A stretch of 14,792 nucleotides of DNA. Source: an uncultured Lachnospiraceae bacterium (lineage in GTDB: Bacteria; Bacillota; Clostridia; Lachnospirales; Lachnospiraceae). Every line of letters starts with the position of its first letter. The stretch's first letter is position 1. The notes beneath the pieces are model-generated. The model was not told where the DNA came from, did not search any database, and saw only the letters and a list, made by a program, of their open reading frames with translations. The stretch spans positions 1 through 14,792 of the forward strand of contig CAMQOJ010000042.1 in the NCBI GenBank assembly GCA_947003375.1, written 5' to 3'. Made by a program: the position numbers and the translations under genes. Shown piece after piece: positions 6,584-13,843 of this stretch.

Positions 6584-9500
6584 TCAGCTCCTGTCCGTGA
6601 AATGCATGGCCGCGGCGCTCCTCCTGCGGGCGTTCCCCGCCCCGTCCAGGAAGACCGCCCCCGCAATCTCCGGGGATTTCAGGATTCCGGCGGGCTTCAG
6701 GCGATATTCATAGCTCCACAGGTCCCCGGCGCTCCTCCAGGAATTGGGGCTCTGGTAGAAATAGACGCCCTGGGTATGGTGCAGCTGGGCGAAGCCGTTC
6801 TGGCGGGTGCCGTAGAGCTTCCACTCCACTCTATGCTCTCCCGGGGCGCAGCGCACCCTGAGGGTGTAGGGCGAGAACGCGATGTTCCCGCAGTCCTTAC
6901 CGTCCACCAGTATCTTCACCAGCCCGCCCCGGTACTGGGGGACCCGGACGGTGAAGTCGCCCCGGGAGCGCACCTTTGTCCGGTAGGTCAGGTTCCCTGT
7001 GTAAAAGGGAAGGCCCTGGGAGGCGATGTCTCCCCAGCCGATTTTCCTGACCGGTTCGGTCAACACCTTCACCGTGCCGCCTATGCGGACGCCGAAATCC
7101 CCCAGAAGGTAGAAGTTCTCCAGATTCGTCCGGGGGCCGATGGGCACCGCGATTTCCAGCAGGTTCTCTCCCGGGGCAAAATCCGGCAGGGAGACGGTCC
7201 GGATGTCCCTGTCCACGTACCAGCCGTTGCCCACAGGGGGCACAGGGATGCCGTTTACCCTGATTTCGGATGTTTCAGGGCATTCCAGGCCCAGCTTCAG
7301 CCCTGCCGCCCCAATCTCGCTGGGGATGCGGAATCGCAGATGGAGGGTGTGCTCCGGCGCTCCGGCCTCCACCAGGTAGGGCTGCACCACCTCCTTGCGG
7401 CGCAGGGGGATGCCCAGCTCCCGGCGGGCGTGGTTGTCTATCCGCAGCAGCTCGTCCTCGGAATAGAACTCCCCATCATCCAGGGCGTATTCCGCCATGT
7501 CCAGGAGCAGCATGTTGGGCTCCTGGAGGGCGATGTCCACTTCCCCGGGGAGGATGTCGGCTTCGGCGCCGTCCCAGGCAGCCGTCCCTCCCGCATTGCC
7601 GCAAATGTCCTCTGCTTCCGCTTCACCGCCAGGATTCTCTTTCGAGCCGCCGCAGGAGCTGTCCTCGTCCGCGCCCTCCCGGATTTTTTCCGTTCCCGCT
7701 CTGTGGCTGGCGGGGGCCGCTTCTACATGGCAGCCGAACAAAGCGCCTGTTTTTTCCTTACCGCTGTCAGCCTGTTCCGCCCGCTGCCCCTCTTCCTCCA
7801 AAAGCAGCAGCATGCTCTCGTGGATGTACCAGGGCCGCTCCAGGATAGTCCTGCCCTTGTCATGGCGCACAGCCAGGGGCAGGATATCCCCGGTCATAGT
7901 GTCATAGAGGGTCACCTTAAAATCCCCCTGCAGCGTGAAGCGAAGATTCCCTGCCGAATCCACGTCCGGGCTGGCCGGGTTCCTGCCGTTGCAGACGAAC
8001 AGCCACATATCCCCGCTTTCCTCCCGGCGAAGCTGATGAAGCAGCCCCTCCGCCCTGCGCCCGTCGGCTTTCTGGATATGGAGGAAGCGCTGGCCCTCCA
8101 CCAGGGACAGGAGGGCCGAATCCAAAAGCCCGCAGCGAATCCCCTTTCCGTACAGCGCCGCCGCGGCGTCCGAGGGCCTTGCGTCTACATAGTCCGGGCA
8201 ATCCCCCAGGAAAATCAGCTTCCCGCCCTTTTCCGCAAAATCCGTAAGAATCTTCAAGGTGCTGGAGCGTATGGTCCTAATCGGCGGAACGATAATCGTC
8301 TCGTAGGCCATCTCCCCCACCTGCAGCGGACAGGCGCTGCCCCTGCACTGCTGCGGCAGCCGGGCCTCGCACAGGTAGTCAAAGTCGATACCCCCGAACA
8401 GCAGCATCTCCGCCAGGTGGGCGAACTGGGCATCCATCTGCTCCCGCAGGGCCGCAGTCTGGTCGCCGGGGCCGAAATAGAGCCAGTAGGTCTCGATGGG
8501 GTGCAGCACGGCCACCTTTACCAGAGCCTTCCCTCTGGTCAGCGCCACATTCAGGCGGGCGAAGTGGTCTTCCACCATGGAGAACTCCTCCCACCAGGGG
8601 GACTGGCAGCTGATGGAAGCCGGATAGTCCCGCTTGGCCTCTCCTTTCATGGTATACCAGGCCAGATGGGGCACCCGCACCGTGACCCCCAGCGCCGCCT
8701 GCCAGTCCCCCTGCAGCTTGTAGCCCCGAAAGTCATAGTCCCAGCCCGTGACCCCGTAGAGCTCGCTGAGCATGCCCTCCGCCCCGGTCTGGCGCACCAT
8801 GGACTGAACCTGCTTGGCCGTGGTGTACTCGCGGAAATCGCAGAGCATGTCCATGCCCGGAAGGCCGAAGGAAGGGTAGCAGCGCATGGCATCGCCCACG
8901 GCCTGGGTCTGGTCATAGAGGGAGCCCTCCCCCATCACATGTCCGGTGAGATAGAGCCCGTGCTCTCTGCACCAGCTCCCGATCTGCTCACAGTAGCTCT
9001 CCACGAAGAGATTCGTGACCAGGTTCTGGAACCGCCAGCGAATCGTGGACAGGTACCCGTCCCCCCGCTCCCAGAAAAGCTCCGGCAAGGCATCCAGCAG
9101 CTCCTCCCCATAGACCTGACGGTAAGCTTCCGGCAAGCTGGTTGTCCAGGGAAGGAAGACATCCTTGGCTTCTCCCGCGAAATCCAGGCATCCCCTGGGG
9201 GTGAACTGGGGCTCGTCCGTGAAGATGGCGGGCACAAGCTTCCCGAAATGCTCCCCCACGTTCCGTGCGTAGGCCTCATGGGTGATGCGGATGAATTCCG
9301 CGATGGCCTCCGGGTTCAGGGTGTCCACATAGGCCTGGTTGTTGAACCAGGGATCTGCGGAGGCGTATTCCATGTACGCGTACCAGCGCACTGCGCCCTC
9401 CTCCACAGGCTCCTCCTTCTCCACCCGATATCCCCGTTCCAGCCTGCCGTCCTTGTCCAGCAGGATGTCATAGACTGCCAGGAGCTTCCCGTTTTCCTGG

Positions 9501-9940
9501 CGGATGTTCTCCTGGCCTCTCCCTGGCTCGGGGGCCGCCGGTTCCGGGAAGTCGCATTCCTCGTAAGGCTTTGTGGTGAAGAGCAGGGATTTCCGGGCGT
9601 ACTCCGGCCTGCCCACAGTCACCCGCCCCCCTGCGGTGCCGGAGGGCCAGCGGTCCTCGTCGTAGAGCCAGGCCAGCATGTCCATCTCCCCGGCCTTTCC
9701 GATGCAGTGGCGGATGAAATCCATGAATTCTTCCTCCAGGTAGGGGCTGTCCATCCCCGTGCGCACATGCATGTGGAACCCGCCCAGGCCCATCTTCTGA
9801 AAGACCTGAATCTGCTCCGTGAGCCGCTCCCGGTCAAGCCTGCCGTTCCAGGCCCAGAACGGCGTCCCCCTGTACTCGCAGGAGGGATTTTGGAACAGTT
9901 CCCGGGAAATGTGCTCTGTCTGGTTCTTTTCGTATAGCAT
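6584..9940 (-). CDS. GH106-like glycoside hydrolase, candidate alpha-L-rhamnosidase
   Basis: An 1118-aa protein from the ATG at 9940, preceded by AAAGGAG; the frame is open to 10039 but has no ribosome site there. The N-terminal half is a TIM-barrel hydrolase with motifs typical of PF17132/GH106: PFWAWN (27-32), GGFHMHVRTG (53-62), AWLYDEDRWPSG (90-101), FTDEPQ (240-245) and SELYGVTGWD (392-401). Glu243 and Glu393 are the best candidates for catalytic acids. Residues about 540-700 resemble the GATase-like domain often found behind this barrel, and about 860-1080 are galactose-binding-like beta sandwiches. Between them, about 718-800, is an acidic Gly/Ala/Glu-rich low-complexity insertion. No signal peptide, so likely cytoplasmic, acting on imported oligosaccharides. 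Rhamnose as the leaving sugar is inferred from the family only. Confidence 0.85.
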   Translation of the reverse strand: MLYEKNQTEHISRELFQNPSCEYRGTPFWAWNGRLDRERLTEQIQVFQKMGLGGFHMHVRTGMDSPYLEEEFMDFIRHCIGKAGEMDMLAWLYDEDRWPSGTAGGRVTVGRPEYARKSLLFTTKPYEECDFPEPAAPEPGRGQENIRQENGKLLAVYDILLDKDGRLERGYRVEKEEPVEEGAVRWYAYMEYASADPWFNNQAYVDTLNPEAIAEFIRITHEAYARNVGEHFGKLVPAIFTDEPQFTPRGCLDFAGEAKDVFLPWTTSLPEAYRQVYGEELLDALPELFWERGDGYLSTIRWRFQNLVTNLFVESYCEQIGSWCREHGLYLTGHVMGEGSLYDQTQAVGDAMRCYPSFGLPGMDMLCDFREYTTAKQVQSMVRQTGAEGMLSELYGVTGWDYDFRGYKLQGDWQAALGVTVRVPHLAWYTMKGEAKRDYPASISCQSPWWEEFSMVEDHFARLNVALTRGKALVKVAVLHPIETYWLYFGPGDQTAALREQMDAQFAHLAEMLLFGGIDFDYLCEARLPQQCRGSACPLQVGEMAYETIIVPPIRTIRSSTLKILTDFAEKGGKLIFLGDCPDYVDARPSDAAAALYGKGIRCGLLDSALLSLVEGQRFLHIQKADGRRAEGLLHQLRREESGDMWLFVCNGRNPASPDVDSAGNLRFTLQGDFKVTLYDTMTGDILPLAVRHDKGRTILERPWYIHESMLLLLEEEGQRAEQADSGKEKTGALFGCHVEAAPASHRAGTEKIREGADEDSSCGGSKENPGGEAEAEDICGNAGGTAAWDGAEADILPGEVDIALQEPNMLLLDMAEYALDDGEFYSEDELLRIDNHARRELGIPLRRKEVVQPYLVEAGAPEHTLHLRFRIPSEIGAAGLKLGLECPETSEIRVNGIPVPPVGNGWYVDRDIRTVSLPDFAPGENLLEIAVPIGPRTNLENFYLLGDFGVRIGGTVKVLTEPVRKIGWGDIASQGLPFYTGNLTYRTKVRSRGDFTVRVPQYRGGLVKILVDGKDCGNIAFSPYTLRVRCAPGEHRVEWKLYGTRQNGFAQLHHTQGVYFYQSPNSWRSAGDLWSYEYRLKPAGILKSPEIAGAVFLDGAGNARRRSAAAMHFTDRS

Positions 9941-10004
9941 ATGGTCTGTCTCCTTTGCCCTTTCCTCCACTTCGTAATCTCTGTGGACAATCTGTCTTTC
10001 CTCC

Positions 10005-10033
10005 AGTATGCCACTCTGCGTCCCATTCCGCAA
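10005..10033 (-). promoter_or_regulatory. Possible promoter of the GH106-like gene
   Basis: On the minus strand TTGCGG (10033-10028), 17 bases, then CATACT (10010-10005). The -10 is preceded by TGG, giving an extended -10 (TGnCATACT), which can compensate for the poor -35. A weak promoter is consistent with a gene that needs an activator. The leader would be about 60 bases. Confidence 0.35.
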
Positions 10034-10041
10034 TGGCATTT

Positions 10042-10058
10042 TTCAAAATGATTCAAAA
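10042..10058. promoter_or_regulatory. Direct repeat TTCAAAA, candidate regulator site
   Basis: TTCAAAA occurs at 10042-10048 and 10052-10058, exactly 10 bases apart, between the two divergent promoters. It lies just upstream of the weak GH106 -35 box, where an activator would bind, and upstream of the IMPase -35 box at 10066. No regulator gene is adjacent, so this is inference from position. Confidence 0.25.
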
Positions 10059-10065
10059 ATATCCA

Positions 10066-10094
10066 TTGCATTCATGCCTCGGACTCGCTATACT
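10066..10094 (+). promoter_or_regulatory. Sigma-A type promoter of the inositol monophosphatase-family gene
   Basis: TTGCAT (10066-10071), a 17-base spacer and TATACT (10089-10094). Transcription would begin about 10101, with a leader of about 34 bases to the ATG at 10135, which has GGGGAG eight bases upstream. Confidence 0.68.
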
Positions 10095-10134
10095 TACAGT
10101 GGGTTTCTAAAAAAAGAAAACGGGGAGAAAAACC

Positions 10135-10932
10135 ATGAAAGAAGAACATCTGCTCCAGAAAATCATCGACCTTGCGGAAGAGTGCGGAACTATCCTTTTG
10201 GGTGCCTCCGATATAGAACGGAAAATCCATCAGAAGTCCGGCAGGGGGAATTTTGTGACGGATTATGACTCCAAAGTCCAGGCCATCCTGAAATCCCGGC
10301 TGCTGGAGCTGGTTCCGGGAGCTGCCTTCCTGGGGGAGGAGGATCAGATGGACTGTACCGATATCTCAAGGGGTTATGCCTTCATCGTAGATCCTATCGA
10401 CGGCACCGCCAATTTCACCAGGAATTACCACGCCAGCTGCATCAGCGTGGCACTGGCGCTGGATGGCCGTCCCATCCTGGGCGTGGTGCACAATCCCTAT
10501 CTGCAGGAGACCTTCCATGCCCTCAGGGGGAAGGGTGCTTATCTCAATGGCGAACAGCTTCACGCTTCGGAGAGGACGCTGGCGGAGGGGCTGATTCTAT
10601 TCGGGACTGCCCCCTATGATGAGAAGCTGATTCGGAAATCCTTTGAAGTGGCCTACCGCTATGTATCCCGGGCGGAGGACCTGCGCAGGAGCGGCTCCGC
10701 GGCTATCGACCTGTGCATGGTGGCCAGCGGCAGGGCGGAATTCTTCTTCGAGCTGGCGCTCTCTCCCTGGGACTATGCCGCGGGCGCTCTGATTCTGGAG
10801 GAGGCCGGGGGCTTCGTCAGCGACCTGGAAGGCAGACCGCTCACCTATGACCACAGACAGGCCATCGCCGCCAGGGCGCCGGGGGTGGAGCTGGTGGATG
10901 TGTCGGATTTGCTGGAATCCAGTATGTCATGA
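10135..10932 (+). CDS. Inositol monophosphatase-family phosphatase
   Basis: A 265-aa metal-dependent sugar phosphatase, normal length for the family. The metal-binding motifs are complete: Gly68-Glu69-Glu70 in FLGEED, Asp86-Pro-Ile-Asp89-Gly-Thr (DPIDGTANF), and Trp212-Asp213 in SPWDYAAGALILEEAGG. Residues about 180-200 (LRRSGSAAIDLCMVASGRAE) are the usual substrate-contact region. Members hydrolyse myo-inositol 1-phosphate, fructose 1,6-bisphosphate, 3'-phosphoadenosine 5'-phosphate (CysQ) or similar compounds, and motifs alone do not separate these. It has its own promoter and ribosome site and is followed by a structured non-coding element, so it is probably monocistronic. Family assignment is firm; substrate is open. 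Confidence 0.9.
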   Translation: MKEEHLLQKIIDLAEECGTILLGASDIERKIHQKSGRGNFVTDYDSKVQAILKSRLLELVPGAAFLGEEDQMDCTDISRGYAFIVDPIDGTANFTRNYHASCISVALALDGRPILGVVHNPYLQETFHALRGKGAYLNGEQLHASERTLAEGLILFGTAPYDEKLIRKSFEVAYRYVSRAEDLRRSGSAAIDLCMVASGRAEFFFELALSPWDYAAGALILEEAGGFVSDLEGRPLTYDHRQAIAARAPGVELVDVSDLLESSMS

Positions 10933-10950
10933 CGCGCGTAGAGAATATGT

Positions 10951-11112
10951 TTCCATTTTCATTTGGAATCAAATACCCCGCTGCAAGCAACGGGGTATCA
11001 AGCTTGCAGCGCTGCAGAGCAGAAAGCGTCCTTCGGACACTTTGGTATTTGACCCTCGCGGCATTCGTCAAATGTGCATGCAAGCATGCCCACTTGACTC
11101 ATTGCTCGCGGG
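10951..11112. repeat. Structured intergenic element (multiple hairpins, possible dispersed repeat)
   Basis: Non-coding DNA between the phosphatase stop and rubrerythrin, almost wholly made of pairing segments. (A) ATACCCCG 10973-10980 with CGGGGTAT 10991-10998, perfect. (B) CGCTGCAAGC 10979-10988 with GCTTGCAGCG 11002-11011, perfect 10 bp, overlapping A so the two cannot both form fully. (C) AAAGCGTCC 11023-11031 with GGACACTTT 11035-11043, one mismatch. (D) a 29-base arm 11053-11081 and 11084-11112 around AA, 20 of 29 matching, with a perfect inner GCATGC pair. It lacks T-runs of a terminator. I have an unverified impression that this layout recurs between genes in Lachnospiraceae-type genomes. 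Confidence 0.6.
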
Positions 11113-11124
11113 AATAAATAGAAT
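11094..11124 (+). promoter_or_regulatory. Weak candidate promoter of rubrerythrin
   Basis: TTGACT (11094-11099) inside the right arm of hairpin D and TAGAAT (11119-11124) are separated by 19 bases, longer than the usual 17. Transcription would begin only about 15 bases before the start codon. No PerR-like palindrome was seen. It is the best pair found upstream of rubrerythrin but remains tentative. Confidence 0.22.
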
Positions 11125-11145
11125 TCAAACAAGGAGGAAACACAC

Positions 11146-11688
11146 ATGAAAGCAACAAAGTACGCGGGAACGCAGACAGAGAAGAACCTGGAGGCGGCAT
11201 TCGCCGGGGAATCCCAGGCAAGGAACAAGTACACCTACTTCGCCTCCGCGGCGAAAAAGGAAGGCTACGAGCAGATCGCGGCCCTGTTCCTGAAGACAGC
11301 GGAGAACGAGAAAGAGCATGCCAAGATGTGGTTCAAGGAGCTGGCCGGAATCGGCGATACCAAGGAGAACCTTGCCGCAGCCGCAGACGGCGAGAACTTC
11401 GAGTGGACGGACATGTACGAGGATTTTGCGAAGACGGCGGAGGCGGAAGGCTTCCCGGAGCTTGCGGCCAAGTTCCGTCTGGTGGGAGAGATCGAGAAGC
11501 ACCACGAGGAGAGGTACCGCGCGCTGCTGAAGAACGTGGAGACGGCAGCCGTATTTGAGAAGAGCGAAGTGAAGGTATGGGAGTGCCGCAACTGCGGGCA
11601 TATCATCGTGGGCACAAAGGCTCCGGAAGTCTGCCCCACCTGCAACCATCCCCAGAGCTATTTCGAGGTGCATGCGGAGAACTACTGA
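11146..11688 (+). CDS. rbr: Rubrerythrin
   Basis: A 180-aa protein of typical length for this non-haem diiron peroxidase of anaerobes, which reduces hydrogen peroxide with electrons from rubredoxin or NADH-linked reductases in the cytoplasm. The ferritin-like four-helix domain covers about 1-135, with Glu22 in FAGESQARNKY, Glu55-x-x-His58 in ENEKEHAK, and a second Glu-rich site at 115-120 (GEIEKHH), matching the diiron ligands. The C-terminal rubredoxin-like domain has Cys147-x-x-Cys150 (CRNC) and Cys163-x-x-Cys166 (CPTC) for one iron. The start follows AGGAGG at 11132-11137. It stands alone, between the structured element and a strong terminator. Confidence 0.95.
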   Translation: MKATKYAGTQTEKNLEAAFAGESQARNKYTYFASAAKKEGYEQIAALFLKTAENEKEHAKMWFKELAGIGDTKENLAAAADGENFEWTDMYEDFAKTAEAEGFPELAAKFRLVGEIEKHHEERYRALLKNVETAAVFEKSEVKVWECRNCGHIIVGTKAPEVCPTCNHPQSYFEVHAENY

Positions 11689-11724
11689 TTCGTCCTTAAG
11701 GCGTGCAGGGAAAAGACAGGAAAG

Positions 11725-11765
11725 AATCCCGGAAGTGCCCATATTCCATCGGCACTTCCGGGATT
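11725..11765 (+). terminator. Strong bidirectional intrinsic terminator
   Basis: AATCCCGGAAGTGCC (11725-11739) and its exact reverse complement (11751-11765) form a perfect 15-bp stem with an 11-base loop, running into TTTT on the plus strand. On the minus strand the stem is followed by CTTTCC and further T-runs. It lies 37 bases after rubrerythrin and about 70 bases beyond the stop of the opposing 361-aa gene, so it can end both transcripts. Confidence 0.88.
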
Positions 11766-11834
11766 TTCCATATCTTTCCCGCCCCTCCCGCATCAGGTGA
11801 TATTCCGTTAAAAGCCTATAAACGTATCTCTCCA

Positions 11835-12920
11835 TCATCCCAACCCGATATTTCGATATTTTCTTATGATGTATAATGCACTGTCCATATCATCCTGGTC
11901 AGGATTCTCGATTTCAGCCCGATTCGATAATCCGCAGATGCGCCGTGGCTCATCGTGGAAATGTACCCTCCGGTTGTTTGGGCATCTGCATAATCTCTCG
12001 GGAAACTGTCTTTTGAACCATTGGAACAACTCCCGGTCTTCCCCGTATAAAGCCTCTGCAAAATCAGTGATATTCTGAAAATGGTTGAAGTAGATGCACA
12101 GGAGGAAGGACTCATTATCCGCATAGAAGCCACATATGTTTTTCCCCTTGTGGGCATATTCAACCTTCCACTTAAAGTCCGAGACGATTCCTCTCAGAGG
12201 CTTTATTTTTGCCTTTATCTTCATTCCCGACAGATTGTCTTCCAGCTTTTTCACGGCCTCGGTGCTTCTGGCAGGCAGCGTCCTGCATATGTCTTCAACT
12301 GTGGGAACCGGTGCATATGCATTCTTGAAATCAAGGCGGAGAAAGTTCATCCACCTGTATTTGCTGTCAGGCGCTTTGCATAGATACTCTATCCCTTCCA
12401 TGGCCCGTTCATATGTGGCATGGGCGATATGGAACACGTCTCCCTTTTCGTATATCCGAAGGCCAAGCTTCGACAATACCTCATATCTCTCGGGGTTATA
12501 TTTCGCTTCATGGACGCGCTCCATCTGTTCCAGCACATCCGCATACTCTTCCTTCCCTATCATCAGCGCGCCGGAATTCGCCTCAATGCCCCTGCTCCGC
12601 ATGCCTATATGATAAAAGTATGATGCATAAAACTGTATAGCCTGCTGAAAAGTGTTCCTGAGCGTGCTCTCCCGGGAATCACTGACATGGGCCTTTTCTA
12701 TTTTCTTTTGCGGTCTCTGCTCTTTCCGCTTCCTGGCATATTCTTCATAAGGGCTCGGAAATACCAGGTATCCCTCCGGGTTCTGGTACATTCCGCGGTA
12801 AAGCGAGACCATGAATCGATAAAAGTGCTGATTTCCGTCTACCTTCTCCTGGTTTGGCATTTCAAAGGGCGCAATCATGTCCAGGCAATGTTTTATTGAT
12901 TTCTGCGCGTATGTGTCCAT
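11835..12920 (-). CDS. Unrecognised 361-aa protein, partner of an AadA-like enzyme
   Basis: I do not recognise a family. The ATG at 12920 has AAGGGAAC upstream. The sequence is mixed alpha/beta by eye, rich in Tyr/Phe and charged residues, with no signal peptide or membrane helix. A Lys/Arg/Gln-rich stretch at about 63-76 (RKRKEQRPQKK) divides an N-terminal part from a larger C-terminal part. The C-terminus (about 247-358) reads like a compact small domain: KWKVEYAHKGKNICGFY, LLCIYFNH, then CRCP (311-314), HFH (320-322) and Cys329, which could be a metal site. The gene is more AT-rich than the window average. It follows the AadA-like gene by 14 bases on the same strand and is very probably co-transcribed. 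Its role is unknown. Confidence 0.75.
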   Translation of the reverse strand: MDTYAQKSIKHCLDMIAPFEMPNQEKVDGNQHFYRFMVSLYRGMYQNPEGYLVFPSPYEEYARKRKEQRPQKKIEKAHVSDSRESTLRNTFQQAIQFYASYFYHIGMRSRGIEANSGALMIGKEEYADVLEQMERVHEAKYNPERYEVLSKLGLRIYEKGDVFHIAHATYERAMEGIEYLCKAPDSKYRWMNFLRLDFKNAYAPVPTVEDICRTLPARSTEAVKKLEDNLSGMKIKAKIKPLRGIVSDFKWKVEYAHKGKNICGFYADNESFLLCIYFNHFQNITDFAEALYGEDRELFQWFKRQFPERLCRCPNNRRVHFHDEPRRICGLSNRAEIENPDQDDMDSALYIIRKYRNIGLG

Positions 12921-12934
12921 GTCCGGTTCCCTTT

Positions 12935-13699
12935 CTATCCTGTGACGCCATGAATCTGCTCCGTCATGTAGGAAGCATATTCCCGCGCCTCCGCTTCGTC
13001 CCAGCCCTTCCCTTCCCCGGCCCCGTATTCACGCAGCGCCTGTGATATCAGGCCATGATATCTCCCGGGCAGGGCTTTCAATCCCCATTCGCCGCCCTCC
13101 TTCTTAGACAGGATAGCCCCTTCCCTTTTACAGGCAAGCACACGGCAGAGGTTCAGGACGATATAGACAGGATTTTCCATGATATCCTTCTCCGCGTCCT
13201 CTATATCGGACAGGATGCTGTCAAGATAATACTGCCTGTCCACCTTCCCGAAAACGTCCTGGATCCCCTTCCCATACAGGCATTTCCCCCTATGGCAGAT
13301 GACGGTGAAATGGGCTGCCAGATCCCTGTCCACGCCCTTCATCCTCGCTATATAATCCGCGGGATTCTCCCGATACCATTCCAGATGGGAGACGGAGAAG
13401 TGCAGCTCGAAGGGAGTCGGATAGACAAATGGCCTGCACACGTCCTTTCTGACGACGCTCATTTCGATTCCCTTTTCCGGGGCGTCTCCGTTCAGCCTCA
13501 CCACCATATCCAGATACCGCTTTTTCACCTCGTCCGGAAGCTCCCCGTCTACCACCACCAGTAAATCAATATCGCTTTTTTTCTCATTGAAGCACCCCAT
13601 CACCGCGGAGCCATGGAGGTATATCCCCACCAGGTTTTCACCCAGGATTTCCCTGCTCTCTGCGACGAAGGCTTCCGTTATGGATTCTAACAGGCGCAT
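12935..13699 (-). CDS. AadA-like aminoglycoside nucleotidyltransferase-domain protein
   Basis: A 254-aa protein with the same two-part build and length as AadA/ANT(9) enzymes. The N-terminal nucleotidyltransferase motif is GSAVMG (30-35) followed by SDIDLLVVV, giving the metal-binding pair Asp43 and Asp45; Glu79 in GIEMSVV is the likely third acidic residue. The C-terminal helical domain (DUF4111-like) contains VYIVLNLCRVLACKREG and EWGLKALP, matching the AadA layout. Known relatives adenylylate streptomycin or spectinomycin. Residues appear intact, but drug specificity cannot be judged, and obligate anaerobes are poorly sensitive to aminoglycosides, so another substrate is possible. The start has AAGGAGAAG upstream. 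First gene of a two-gene operon with the unknown 361-aa protein. Confidence 0.83.
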   Translation of the reverse strand: MRLLESITEAFVAESREILGENLVGIYLHGSAVMGCFNEKKSDIDLLVVVDGELPDEVKKRYLDMVVRLNGDAPEKGIEMSVVRKDVCRPFVYPTPFELHFSVSHLEWYRENPADYIARMKGVDRDLAAHFTVICHRGKCLYGKGIQDVFGKVDRQYYLDSILSDIEDAEKDIMENPVYIVLNLCRVLACKREGAILSKKEGGEWGLKALPGRYHGLISQALREYGAGEGKGWDEAEAREYASYMTEQIHGVTG

Positions 13700-13731
13700 G
13701 TCTTCTCCTTGACGTATCTTGTTTTGGTTCT

Positions 13732-13761
13732 ATTGTATCATTTTCTCCCGGAATCTGCCAC
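13732..13761 (-). promoter_or_regulatory. Extended -10 promoter of the AadA-like operon
   Basis: On the minus strand TGATACAAT (13740-13732) is an extended -10 (TGn plus TACAAT, one base from consensus). GTGGCA (13761-13756), 18 bases upstream of the hexamer, is a partial -35. The leader would be about 25 bases. Confidence 0.55.
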
Positions 13762-13843
13762 CATAAAATGGCTTTCCCTGCCTTCAGTCTGATTCTATCC
13801 TGTATTCATAGTCCGTTTCCGGGGTTCTGTTTATCCGCGCTGT

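Noticed and set aside
6602..9937. Open frame of 1111 codons on the plus strand opposite the glycosidase gene
   Set aside because: It is antisense to a protein with clear GH106 motifs; the product is Pro/His/Gln/Arg-rich with no domain, and long antisense frames are expected in GC-rich genes.
5957..10039. Defence island centred on the Mrr-like protein
   Set aside because: Neighbours are a peptidase-like protein, a glycosidase and a phosphatase, with no methyltransferase, helicase or toxin-antitoxin genes.
10841..11083. Minus-strand 80-codon frame across the structured element
   Set aside because: It runs antisense through the phosphatase end and into the hairpin region, without a ribosome site; likely a spurious translation of repeat DNA.
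11697..11834. Possible small gene between rubrerythrin and the 361-aa gene
   Set aside because: The stretch is explained by the bidirectional terminator, and no frame with a ribosome site and start is present.
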